A stretch of 20,442 nt of DNA, from the NCBI GenBank assembly GCA_000320545.1, contig ADNK01001561.1, positions 1 to 20,442 on the forward strand, written 5' to 3'. Each line of letters begins with the position of its first letter. Position 1 is the first letter of the stretch. Both the position numbers and the translations under genes were made by a program. Positions 1-11,633 of the stretch are shown here, piece by piece. The stretch comes from Bigelowiella natans CCMP2755 (taxonomy: Eukaryota > Cercozoa > Chlorarachniophyceae). The notes under the pieces are model-generated. The model saw nothing but the letters and a program-made list of their open reading frames with translations, was not told where the DNA came from and did no database searches.

Positions 1-198
1 TACTTGTCATGAAAACATCTCTATTCCTCCCATCGCTCCCTCGCCTCCCCCCCCCTCCCCTCACAATACCGTATCCTACAAATGATCGTATTGGGTAGTT
101 GTTCTTCTTATTCTACTACTACTATCACTACTGCTGCTACTGCTGCTGAACAAGTAATTGCAATCGAAACAGGTACATTGCGAATGACACAGGGTCTA

Positions 199-2219
<2,021 letters not shown>

Positions 2220-2277
2220 AATTCGTAGAAAGAAATGTCTGTATGTTTCTCTTTCTCCCTCCCTCTCTCCCTCTCAT

Positions 2278-2327
<50 letters not shown>

Positions 2328-2652
2328 AACTGCTATGTCAAGGCAGGCTGGAGGGTTTATCTTCATGTAAATTCGCATGAGTCTATACATAACGCAAGCT
2401 CTGAAGTTATCACGACCTGAGAGCACCATCTTTTTTCCTAGTTTAGAGGAGACTTATCGCCCTCCTGTCCCTATATTTGTTTGCTCACCTGACGGCCATA
2501 AAAAATCATGCCAAATATGTAGGTATTTAGCACGTGAAGGCACTCGAGCTGTATAGAATTAGACTATTCGAAACTCCCCCTCACTATTTGACATTTGGAA
2601 AGATCCTCCAGACTTATACAGCTTATCGTATGTAGGATAATCGTTATAGTTT
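2220..2652. promoter_or_regulatory. Spacer between divergent SRP54 and the 106-residue gene
   Basis: SRP54 starts leftward at 2219 and the small gene starts rightward at 2653, so these 433 bases must hold both 5' ends and probably a shared promoter region. The visible content is a CT-rich tract (2249-2275) and a (GT)23 microsatellite at 2281-2326. No TATA-like or other core motif stands out. From about 2440 rightward the sequence is duplicated in corrupted form at 2826-3130. Confidence 0.5.
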
Positions 2653-3130
2653 ATGGTTTTTCGTTCTATAGAGCTCCCACTCTCAAAACCAGGTAAGTGT
2701 GGAACATGGACAAGGCGCACGATATTGCTGTTCTAAAATCACCTCCCCCCCCCCAGTGGGAGCTCAATAAAACGAAAAAAAATCACCTATAACGATAAAT
2801 CAGGGGTCCCCTCAGATGTATGGGAAGTTTTTGAGCGCCCTTTCCACTACCCCCCCCCCCCTTTCCCCCCTTCCCATATTTTTTTCTCCCCGGGGCCAAA
2901 AATCAGTCCAATATTAGTTTTTACGCGAGAGGCCCCCAGCTGAAAAAATGGATTTTAAACTCCCCCTCATTTTAACATGGAAAGCCCCCCCAGTTTTAAA
3001 GTTTTTGAATTGGGAAAATGTTTATTTTTGGTTTTTTTTTAAAAGGCCCCCCCTTTAAAACCCGGGTAGGGGGGAAATTTGAAAAGGGCCCCCATTGCTC
3101 GTTACTAAATCACCCTCCCCCCCCCCCCCC
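2440..3130. repeat. Direct duplication with a degraded second copy, plus a short inverted piece
   Basis: Bases about 2440-2756 reappear at about 2826-3130 in the same order but with swollen homopolymers (for example the segment around AAACTCCCCCTC at 2571 and 2957, and TTGCTGTTCTAAAATCACC at 2725 against TTGCTCGTTACTAAATCACC at 3094). Between the copies, 2755-2795 is an imperfect reverse complement of 2641-2684. The pattern looks like poor base calls of the same locus joined into the assembly, rather than a biological repeat. Confidence 0.75.
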
Positions 3131-3868
3131 CCTTTCCAAGAATATAGGAATAAACTCCCTTGCGTCGAATATTTTCGACTTCACTTGTCTACTTGGATCC
3201 ATTTCGCCATCCTTCTCACATACCCCCCCCCCCCTCTCCGCCCTCCTCTACCTTGCAGACCACTCTTCTTGATGGCGAAAAATTAAGCTCCGGAGTGGGA
3301 GGACAGGGAAGCTAGAATTGATGCGGATTCATATAAACGACAAGAAGAATATGATTTAAATGAAAAAATGAACGGCGTTTCTTGGTTCAGGGCGTGCTCT
3401 GTCGCAATAAGTACCACCGCCTCTGTCGCAGACGCCCCTGCGCCAGCACAGAGGCTCTTGCAGAGAAACAAATCCGGCACATATGTAAAGGTACGATGTT
3501 TTTAGAATAAAAATATTTCTAAAATATATATGATTTTATCCATTGAATCCACCGGTCAACATTTTCGGAATTATTCCAGATAAGTTTCAATAGTAATCCC
3601 AAAGATATCGTATTAAAAAAGACCAGAATAGCAGTATTTCTCTCCCCACCACAGCCAGACAATATTTCAGAGCCACGTGCATCACTTCATAGGTAACTAT
3701 CATTGGCCAATGCCCCCCCCTCCCTACCTGACGATTGCCCCTCCCTCTTACCTATCATTTTTAAAACACGTATACTTCTTGTGTCTTCAGGTATGCGTAG
3801 GAGGATTTCCAAGCTCTTTAGTTGTGGACGGTTACGTAGCAGGGCCAGACAGGCACCGCTTGCAATAA
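2653..3868 (+). CDS. Small protein of unknown function, 106 residues, three exons
   Basis: Exons 2653-2692, 3288-3490 and 3791-3868 join in phase (1, then 0) to give a 106-residue product starting MVFRSIELPLSKPAPEWEDR and ending GYVAGPDRHRLQ, then TAA. The first donor is an ideal AGGTAAGT context, the second is AAG/GTACGA, and the last acceptor is CTTCAG. The middle exon is charged and probably helical (EDREARIDADSYKRQEEYDL), followed by an Ala/Pro-rich piece. No signal peptide or membrane segment is evident, and I do not recognise the family. Its ORFs are too short for ordinary gene finders. Intron 1 (595 bases) is inflated by the corrupted duplication described separately, and intron 2 is 300 bases. 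An AATAAA follows the stop immediately (from 3867). The protein could be mitochondrial or a small complex subunit, but nothing in the sequence shows this. Confidence 0.7.
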
Positions 3869-4001
3869 AAGTACCCTACAATCTAAACATGCTCGCTGGT
3901 TTATTTGTTCGTAACTTTCGAGCGAGACGGCATCTAATAAAGCCGAACTTTCACGAAAAGCGTTGTTTTTTATCTATACAAAGACCACCGGGCTTGCTCT
4001 G

Positions 4002-5072
4002 ATGACTGCGACGACGTCTTTCGCCCTTGGGGGTGAACATAACAGTGGTAGCGGAGAAAAGGGCCATGATTTGAAGGGAGAACGCGACCGCGCGGGAGAT
4101 GCAGAAGCGGGTGGCAGTGAAGAAGACTCCAAAAGCTGCGTTGTGTGCAGCAACAAAGGGAGGAAGTTGGACAAGGATTGCAAATGCGAGCTCGTCTACG
4201 GCTACATGCACTCTGGTAGTTGTGCATGCTTCGCCTGTCATTTCTTTTCATTTTTAGAAAGTGCTGGTGAATAGGTGCATTTCTTTTCCCATCTTTTTCG
4301 TCCTCCTCTTCCCCGTTCCCCCCCTTCACTGCCCCATTCTACAACCTCGTTAGCGTAAATTAAACCATACAATATATCGAAGGGTGTCCTTTGAATCGGA
4401 AAGAGCTTGGCAGGTCCACGTGGGCCTTGCTGCATACAATGGCGGCTTACTACCCAGAAAACCCCTCAAAGATACAGCAGCAGGTGAGTTGGAGAGAAGA
4501 TAACGAACTTCATATGGTTTACGGTTGAACTTTGCTACACTAACCGTTCAAGCAATGTGATCTGACGTCGGCACAATTTGCATGTCGTCTCTTGCATAGG
4601 AAATGGAACAGTTTATGAGGCTAGCAGCTAAATTATATCCATGTGGATATTGTGCGGACACCACGACGCAGTAAGCAGAGAAGAGGAGCTTAGGAAGAAG
4701 TAGTCGCAAATGGATGAGAACGGAGCATCCAAACAGTTATTTTCTTTGATGTTGATGAACAGTTTTCATATAATTTTTTTGATGGAGATAATGACTTTCT
4801 CAACTAGCACAATGATGTTGGAAAATTACTGTATTCTAATCAAAGGAATTGTCGTTTAACCCTCCTCGTACTTCGTCACGTGAAGAGCTTTCGACTTGGC
4901 TGTGTGAGATCCACAACGAAGTCAATGACAGGTGGGGGATAGTTGCTACTACGTTTCATTTCTAGTGATGATACAGTATGCCCGTCGTCAGAATATACAG
5001 ACAAGAGCCGATGATATTTTGTTATCAAATCTACCAAATAAGACTAAGTGGAGCGATAAAATATCAGAGTGA
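4002..5072 (+). CDS. Erv1/ALR-family FAD sulfhydryl oxidase
   Basis: Erv1/ALR enzymes use FAD to make disulfides; in mitochondria they reoxidise the import receptor Mia40. Exons: 4002-4215, 4383-4483, 4600-4670, about 4846-4931, and a tentative last exon 5006-5072. Family landmarks appear in order: an N-terminal CVVC shuttle pair in exon 1 after a Gly/Glu/Lys-rich leader, then [18 protein letters not shown] and MAAYYPENP (exon 2), QEMEQF with the redox pair YPCGYC (exon 3), and [18 protein letters not shown], the FAD-binding helix, in exon 4. Spacing from the active CxxC to SREEL is 16 residues, as in yeast Erv1, if one G is restored at the 3/4 junction. As given, that junction is out of frame by one base. 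The usual C-terminal FDC...RW segment is not seen. The stop is either at 5070 (spliced) or 4963 (unspliced). The gene follows the preceding one on the same strand after 133 bases. Confidence 0.9.
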
Positions 5073-6337
5073 TGATGACGATGATGATGATGATGATGAT
5101 GAGGATGGTAATGGAGGGCAGCAATGTGGTCATCATCCTGCGCCCCTTGCTCATGCTGCGAAGGTTGCTTGACGTTATTTATGGATTGAAGCGAATATCC
5201 GCTCGCAAATATACTCGAAGATAAAATATTCCGATAGTGACTAATTGTATGTTGGTATTTTATCAGATTGGGAAAGCCTTTATTTGATTGTTCAAAGCAT
5301 CGTGAGCGGTGGCGCGATGGCCCTCCAAATGGAATGTGTGGATAAATAAATGGGTTATATCTTTTGGTATGTTAATAGTCGGTGAAGTACATCTTGTCTG
5401 TATAATTGCGTGTTTGTGCTCAACGTATAGGCTAGCTATGTATGCTACAGCGCAAGTGTGGTGCAAACTAGCACCCGCATCTAGCTAGCTAGCTAGGTAT
5501 GCGCACGATTCAGATGCCAGCTTTTAGCTGCTTGCTGGCTTGTAGTTCGCGCCGCACAGCATCGCGTAGAGTCGTGCTAGCATGCACCCACCACTAGATC
5601 ACGCTAGCACGCATTCTATCATTGTCAAATCAGAGAAACAAAAATGCCTCACAATGCTGTGATGCTAGAATGTGATGGCTTGTTTTGCATGCTAGCAGGC
5701 TACCTAGCAGGCACAACTGACGTGCATCACTAATGCGATGCATTGCATGATTTGGATGCAAAGATCAGAAATGCGAATCTCCGCTTGCTAGGATGCTCAT
5801 GTCTAGTCCCACATGATAGCATGCAAGCATGACCATAGACAATTAATGTGATGCATGCTGCATGTACAACATGTCTATCATCATTGACAACAAGATTGAA
5901 CAGTTCACGTGTGGTGCGATGTGCAGCACACTCTAGCACTGCATCTATGCACACAACCCATGCATTCTTGAGGAGACTGACGTTTGTAGCACTACCTCAA
6001 AAAAGCAACATTGTAATCACGTAGCGTTGCGTTGCATGATTATCTACAAGATTTGCATGTAAGCAATGAACGCAAGTCTAAACAAAAACAAGGAACGAGT
6101 GGTTTCACAATCGCTAGTCCGTCTAGCCGTGTGGGATCCCATGCACCCTCAGCATGCATGTCATGCAGGCGTGCCTCTCGACCTGTAAATTAGCTTTCTA
6201 TCATCTCGTTAGCAATATTCGACCGGGCAGGCTTGACACTGACTAGAATGAGACGCGTCCGAGAAATTTCTATTTACTCAATCAATACGCGAGCTTCGTG
6301 ATTCCATCAGGTTCGACAAATTGCAAGCTTCTGAAAT
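5073..6337. other. Long spacer without a recognisable gene; rich in CTAG and GCATGC words
   Basis: A (GAT)n tract lies at 5071-5103, just after the ERV1 stop. From about 5470 to 6190 the sequence is crowded with CTAG, GCTAGC, GCATGC and TGCATG, including a (CTAG)4-like block at 5482-5497. Reading frames here are short and unlike any protein I know. The 3' ends of the plus-strand ERV1 gene and the minus-strand orphan gene converge on this stretch. Confidence 0.6.
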
Positions 6338-7438
6338 TCACATTGATATGCGATTGAATGTTTCATCCAATCCATTGTACTTGGAATCCACAGATGACGA
6401 GGAGATGGACCTCATTGACTTCATAGCTTTGTATGATACACGTAATCCAAATAGAATGGCAGAGAAAATTGTCCAGATACCAGCTGCGGTTATGCTAAGC
6501 GTTTCATAGGTACTTCTTGAAGTACATTGTGTGCAAGTATACGTCAGGTAGCTCACATCCTCATTGAAGTTATCAACGAATCCGTTGGTGGGTGTCTGTT
6601 GGCGTATTTGAGGACTTGGATATGTAAAGTTTGAATTACACATCAAAGTACGAGAAAGAGCCATATAGTAAAATGTCAACTGTGTTGCACAGTGGGAGGG
6701 ATCCGCAGATTTAAGTATCGATCCGTAGTATCTCCTCCCGTTAGGTAGCCCCTCACAATCATATGTTGGGATAGAGCACACATCATCCGGATAGAATTTC
6801 CCTTCCGTATCAATTAGCGTGTTAGTTGTCACCCACGTGTTTACAGTACATGCGGACAAAATGTATTTCGCCATATCACTACCAGGATCAATGATTCCTT
6901 CATACTGTAATGTGATTGATGCATCTCTGCTCGATACCATCAAGCTTGTTGTGATTTGTAAGGGGTAGTCCCAGGTACAGTTGGTTATCCAACACGTCGA
7001 TTGATCCGGATGATGAAACACAAAAATACCTTCAGTTTCAATTTGTGTCGAACCAACTTGAAGAGATGGCGTTTGAGTATAGTATGGTGATAGATAATAA
7101 TTGCACCAGTCATTCTTGTCAATACGAGACATCATGCCGGCATTTCCATTAATTATAAGTGCTACAGATGCATCTGGTTCATAGGTTGAAGAATTGTAAA
7201 TGTTTCCGAATTCTCTTGATATTGAGAAGTACGTTGTACTACACTCAGGTCCTGGATTTTTCGATCTTATGACCTTGCAGTTTTCATGGCCACTGTTCGC
7301 TGCAAATGTTATAGCGAAGACTGTGGACATTGTCGCCAGCAACAAGGCTTCAGAAAGCGGAGTGTCCCATGTGTACTTCTTGTCTTCCACTGGCAAGGTG
7401 TGTCCATTCCGAGTGACCCATTGGAATTTACCAGCCAT
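6338..7438 (-). CDS. Orphan two-pass membrane protein with a Cys-rich luminal/extracellular domain
   Basis: A single uninterrupted 366-residue frame, unusual here because most neighbours are split. It opens MAGKFQWVTRNGHTL. A hydrophobic segment at about 29-47 and a second at about 314-333 bracket a domain of some 265 residues with more than a dozen cysteines and N-glycosylation sequons (NSS, NCT, NFT). This suggests both termini are cytosolic and the Cys-rich domain faces the lumen or outside. The last 33 residues are Ser/basic-rich (KSMRSISSSS). The stop is at 6338-6340. I recognise no family. Its start lies 625 bases from the divergent nicotianamine synthase-like gene. The long open frame with consistent composition supports a real gene; an additional 5' exon cannot be excluded. 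Confidence 0.8.
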   Translation of the reverse strand: MAGKFQWVTRNGHTLPVEDKKYTWDTPLSEALLLATMSTVFAITFAANSGHENCKVIRSKNPGPECSTTYFSISREFGNIYNSSTYEPDASVALIINGNAGMMSRIDKNDWCNYYLSPYYTQTPSLQVGSTQIETEGIFVFHHPDQSTCWITNCTWDYPLQITTSLMVSSRDASITLQYEGIIDPGSDMAKYILSACTVNTWVTTNTLIDTEGKFYPDDVCSIPTYDCEGLPNGRRYYGSILKSADPSHCATQLTFYYMALSRTLMCNSNFTYPSPQIRQQTPTNGFVDNFNEDVSYLTYTCTQCTSRSTYETLSITAAGIWTIFSAILFGLRVSYKAMKSMRSISSSSVDSKYNGLDETFNRISM

Positions 7439-8063
7439 CGCACAGCCTAATGTTGGTGATGAAGGAGTGGATGACAGAGTGGCTCAGTTCATTTGCAACA
7501 ATTTGAGTCACACAAAAATGCATTTGTGCTGACAACTTTGTCTGGCGGGAGCACAAACTGTTGGACTGAGGAGCAAACCGCTGGTGAAAGAGTTCACAAT
7601 GAAATTCGATGAACATGTTCTGCCCCAATCCAGTGTTCAATGAGCAATGAGAATGTTTGGTCCTCGTGAACGCTCTGTCCACCGACCTTCACGGAATGTG
7701 ACGACGGTAAGGAACTCAATGAAAACTGACGCACCCATGCAATTCTCAAAAAAGAATGTCCTTCGACGGAAGAAAGACAAACGAAGGCGAAGTGTCGCGC
7801 TGTCAAAACGCAGGCAAAGCATCGGGAAAGTGTGTCCCTGAAAGTCAACCATGTGCTCGGCGCTCAGTGATTTTGGTCAGAGGTTAGCTCCGAAAATCAC
7901 ACCGGAGTTGGCTTTGTACGTTCGACATTCAGAGTGGGTTGTCGCTGCGCAGGGACGACCTAAGAAACACAGCTGCGGCGCAACCAGCATCAAATCAAAC
8001 CTCACGTGAAGGGGGCTCTACCCAGGAGCAAAACCCAGGGGATTTGCGAATGCAAATGAGCAA
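7439..8063. promoter_or_regulatory. Shared upstream region of the orphan membrane gene and the NAS-like gene
   Basis: The two genes point away from this 625-base region, so it contains both promoters and 5' UTRs. Short frames occur on both strands but none resembles a protein and none has convincing splice partners. No clear TATA box was identified. Similar AT-poor words recur (for example CAATGAAA at 7597 and 7719), but no strong repeat. Confidence 0.5.
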
Positions 8064-9493
8064 ATGGAAAGCAATTGTGCATCAAATGGCTCGTCCGTCG
8101 GTCGCCAGTTGCTAGTCGGAGATTCCTTCGGCAAGAGCAGCTCCGGATTTGCTGCTTCGTCGTTCTCGCACCGAGCTTCGTTTGTGACAGACGTCTGCTC
8201 GCCCATGTCCTCCAAGTTTGAGGCGAGAGCCGAACGAATGGCGCCCATCCTCGAAACAAATGGGACCTTTTCATCAAGTAATGATGACTCGAAGTCACGA
8301 AGCTCATCACCCACATCGCCCGCAACAACTTCGGACGACTGTGGTGTGACACTAAAGGTCAAAACGGCGATATTGGAGGCCTGGCGTATCCTGAGGGATG
8401 CTAATGATTTATCACCCAAGAATCCCTCTGTGAACAAGGTGCTGAGAGTTCTTGTGGGCACTATCGTTAAATGTGATTCTCAATTGCAAGAAGACGAAGA
8501 AAAAGATAACGGGGCAAACGTCATGAAAGACCCCGAAATTCGTCTCATTCTGTTCCCTCTATGGAAGTTACTTTCCACAGCAGAAGCTGAGATGGAAAAC
8601 TGGTCTGCTTTCAATTTCAAAACAACGAATTTATTTTCTTCGCTATACGTTATTGATCCTCTATGTCCGAGCTATGACACATGATATGTGAATATCAAAA
8701 TGATTAGTAGAGAAAGTGCGAAGTATTAAATGAGCATGAGTTTTCCTACTAGACCTCTTTGTTTTATTTAAATGGTGGGCAAATCTGCACGAAACAGGTG
8801 GGCAAACCGTATTATTGATGGCCAAGAAAAGTCTCTGGATGCCTTCTGGTATCGAGATAACTACCGAGAATTGACACAACTAGAGCTTAAACATCTGGCA
8901 GGAAAGGCAAACGATGCCCCCATAACGAAGAATAGTCGCTGTTGTTTTGTAGGCTCTGGACCCTTGCCAATAACAGCAATCGACATGCACCTGCAGGCAG
9001 GCGCGAAGATAAAATGCATCGATATCGACGAAGGCGCTGTGAATAGATCACGGAAGCTCATTCAGTGTCTAAACCTTGATGATGTAAGCTAAATCCTCCG
9101 TTCTATAACATCTTAATGTCACAGATCCATCGTTGTTGGAGAAATGCATACTCACATACTAGTATGTTGTAATTTTGACAGGCTATCACTGTATCAATGG
9201 TCGACGGTAAGCTGGGAAAATACGACGGAGTCACCCACGCTATCATCGCAGCTCTCGTCCCCAATCAAGTAGGTGTTGCCGCTAGGATCCTAAAATATTC
9301 CCCAAAAGCAGTTATTGGAGTACGCTCGGCCAACGGGCTGAGAACGGTGCTTTATCCCGCTGCAAACATCAAGGAGATGGTGAATCTTGGACTTCGATGC
9401 ACAGGTAGTAGTCCCATAAACGAGAGGGTTATAAATACGTTGGTAGCGTTTAGGCTTGAAGATGATAAATCTCAGACAGATAGTGAGATGTAA
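8064..9493 (+). CDS. Nicotianamine synthase-like protein, three exons, 378 residues
   Basis: Nicotianamine synthases join aminocarboxypropyl groups of S-adenosylmethionine into a metal chelator; related enzymes (CntL type) make bacterial opine metallophores. Exons 8064-8602, 8798-9083 and 9182-9493 join in phase. After a Ser-rich, low-complexity N-terminal extension of about 95 residues come family-like blocks: LSPKNPSVNKVLRVLV, the AEAEMEN helix, YRDNYRELTQLELKHL, the SAM-binding CFVGSGPLPITAIDMH, the acidic CIDIDEGAVNRSRKLI, AIIAALVPNQ, and the C-terminal VRSANGLRTVLYP...VINTLVAFR. Plant enzymes are about 320 residues, so the core is full length. The weakest junction is donor TG/GTCTGC at 8603, chosen because it alone matches the phase required by the CAG acceptor at 8797. 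The product may differ from nicotianamine, since the substrate pocket cannot be read from sequence alone. The start at 8064 is the first ATG in this frame. Confidence 0.9.
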
Positions 9494-10034
9494 CAGCCAA
9501 ATCTCAGAGAGCAGCGAACATGCATGTTCATCAATAAGTGGAAAACGGTGTGCAACAAGAGTGGGCGCCTTACAATTCATCTAGAGTGTACTAGCGTAGG
9601 CTTTGATTTGCGAGACTACAACATGTTGTTTTTGCCAGCACATTTGAGAGCAAATTACAGCGACATGACAAACAAGTGTGTATCATTTTAAACGCTTGCG
9701 GCCGCATTGCCAAGTGTCACCCTTTCTAGCTTTTACAATTTGGTACACGCAATTAGTGTGATATACACGAGTGTGCAAACAGCAATTCAAAAGCTGCATT
9801 AAAATATTGTATAACATATCACAGGATGCGACTAAATGAATCCAAAGTTGATGCACGTTGGACAGGATGCTGTCTAGCTGTGCTATTAAAGTGATAGATG
9901 CCATAAAATGATGACTTGGTGCCATTATGACTCTATAAATAACAGTAGATAATCATAGTAGATAAAAATCTTGTTTTGTCGGACCATGCACATGTGCGAA
10001 TTCAGCAAATAATTGCAATACCGTGAGCATATAG
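9494..10034. other. Convergent spacer between the NAS-like and SEA-like genes
   Basis: These 541 AT-rich bases hold the 3' ends of two converging genes. Short frames exist on the minus strand but show no recognisable protein and no conserved motif. I see no RNA gene. Confidence 0.6.
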
Positions 10035-10426
10035 CTAGATATCTTCCATCTTCAGATCTTCGTCATTGCATTGCTCTGATTTCTGCAGCTGCCGTAGCTT
10101 GGATGTTAATTGCTGGGGTGATAACGACGTAAATTGGATGGGCCCTATCACCGCGTTAGTCGAATCAACGCTGGAGTGGTTTAAAGAAGAGACCGATCTG
10201 GATACTGGCAAGCTATGCGGAAGCTGGGGTTTGAGAGATAACCTATTGGGGTCTCGAGGAGTTCTGTGCCCTCTCGTAACCGAAACCTGGTGGTGCTTTG
10301 AGGCGATATGTAGGGGATTGCGAATTGACGTGTTTACTTTTACGGCAGCAGTTGTATCCCTCGTCGAGATTCGCATCGACGATGGTGGCGTCGACTCAAA
10401 AGCCTGACATTAGGATAAGAGATGGT

Positions 10427-10469
<43 letters not shown>

Positions 10470-11633
10470 AAGAGGAATACGAGCTTGGTAAAGGTAGGCA
10501 TAATTAAGGTATCAATTCGTGAAATCATCATCAAAAACTACTATGCACGCTTTAAGTCCTGTTCTTCTGCGCTACCCGTCTAACGTTTCGGCGGTTTCCA
10601 ATCGTACGGGTGCTCACAATTCCACTCGCAGGAGAGCTTTGAGCGCCACCATTCTCGTAATTGAGGTCCGACATGGCAAGAACTCCGTTGGGTCCATAAG
10701 CGAAAACACGATCGTTGTGCGCGAAATAAATGTAGATTGCCCCCGCGGCAATAACTGCACACCCTCCGAGGACAGCAACGGCAACACCGGTCAAGAGAGT
10801 GTTCTCGTTGTTTGTTTTTTTTCCCTTTACGCTCGCGCTTCTGTCTAAAATCGTTGCTACGGACTCTGGATCACCGAAACTGAGGTGTACCAAGTTTCAT
10901 CAGCAGTTGTCGGAGTGTTTGTTTCTATGAGATCGGCGATCGAAACAAAAGAAAGTGTGGATGACGCAATCCCATACCACAGTACTAGCCAACATTAGCG
11001 ATGAATATTCTATCGGCGCATCTGCAGTATCTTACATTGTAACATTGAAGCCATTCGTTGGAGAAAACACTGCCTGAGGCTGATTCGTAATGGTGCTTTG
11101 TAGGGCGAAGGCAGCTGCTTCGGTGGGTGTCGAGATCTCGCTCTCTACGACTGTACTTCCAGCAGTGATTCGGGAAACGACAACCTTTGAAACAAGCACT
11201 CCCGTCGAAATTGCCAACGCTATTTTATACCTGATGAGTTAGATTTTTGCAGTTTTTAATCCGTACATCCACATTTTATCACTATTCTTGCACGATGCTG
11301 CCACTATTGCTACTCCTCGTAGTAGTACTCGTTTTTGAATTGAAGCTTCTTATCGTCAGAGAAGAGGCTATATCGAACAGTCGCGAAGGTGCTCAGGACT
11401 GCAACTTTAACTTCATCCTTGGCATCGACTATGGTCACCGTTGGCCAAAGTGTTGGCTGCGGAGCTTCGTTCATTGATGGTGGCCGACTCCCAGGTGATC
11501 TAGTAGCTGTGGCAGCTACTGCTGGAATAGAGGTCGGGCAGATGGTAGGAACGGGTGGTAACGAAAGCGCCCCGTGTGTTAGGCCAAAACATTGGAACAG
11601 TGTAAAATAGATGAATGTCCCCGTTAGCGCCAT
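10035..11633 (-). CDS. Single-pass membrane protein with signal peptide and SEA-like extracellular domain, four exons
   Basis: Exons 11633-11329, 11230-11036, 10879-10576 and 10403-10035 join in phase to 390 residues. The protein starts MALTGTFIYFTLFQCFGL, a good signal peptide. An upstream in-frame ATG at 11666 would add 11 residues. A Pro/Thr-rich linker is followed by a domain of about 90 residues in which FKNEYKIALAISTGV, SKVVVSRITAGS, a strand, a long helix (AAAFALQSTI) and GFNVTI recall the SEA-like modules common in protist surface proteins; this is inference from pattern. A membrane segment spans about 194-220 (TLLTGVAVAVLGGCAVIAAG) and is followed by a 170-residue basic, Ser-rich tail. 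Splice signals are good: donors GAGTAC, GTAAGA, GTAGCG and acceptors CATCAG, CTCAG, GTCAG. The third intron carries a (CT)n tract. A role in adhesion or sensing is likely but not shown. Confidence 0.8.
10430..10465. repeat. (GA)n microsatellite in an intron of the SEA-like gene
   Basis: About 17 GA units. On the coding (minus) strand it is (CT)n, lying inside the 172-base intron 10404-10575 upstream of the acceptor at 10404. Confidence 0.95.

Noticed and set aside
10066-10407. 113-codon plus-strand frame
   Set aside because: It is the shadow of the last exon of the SEA-like gene. The minus-strand reading joins in phase to three upstream exons, this one to nothing.
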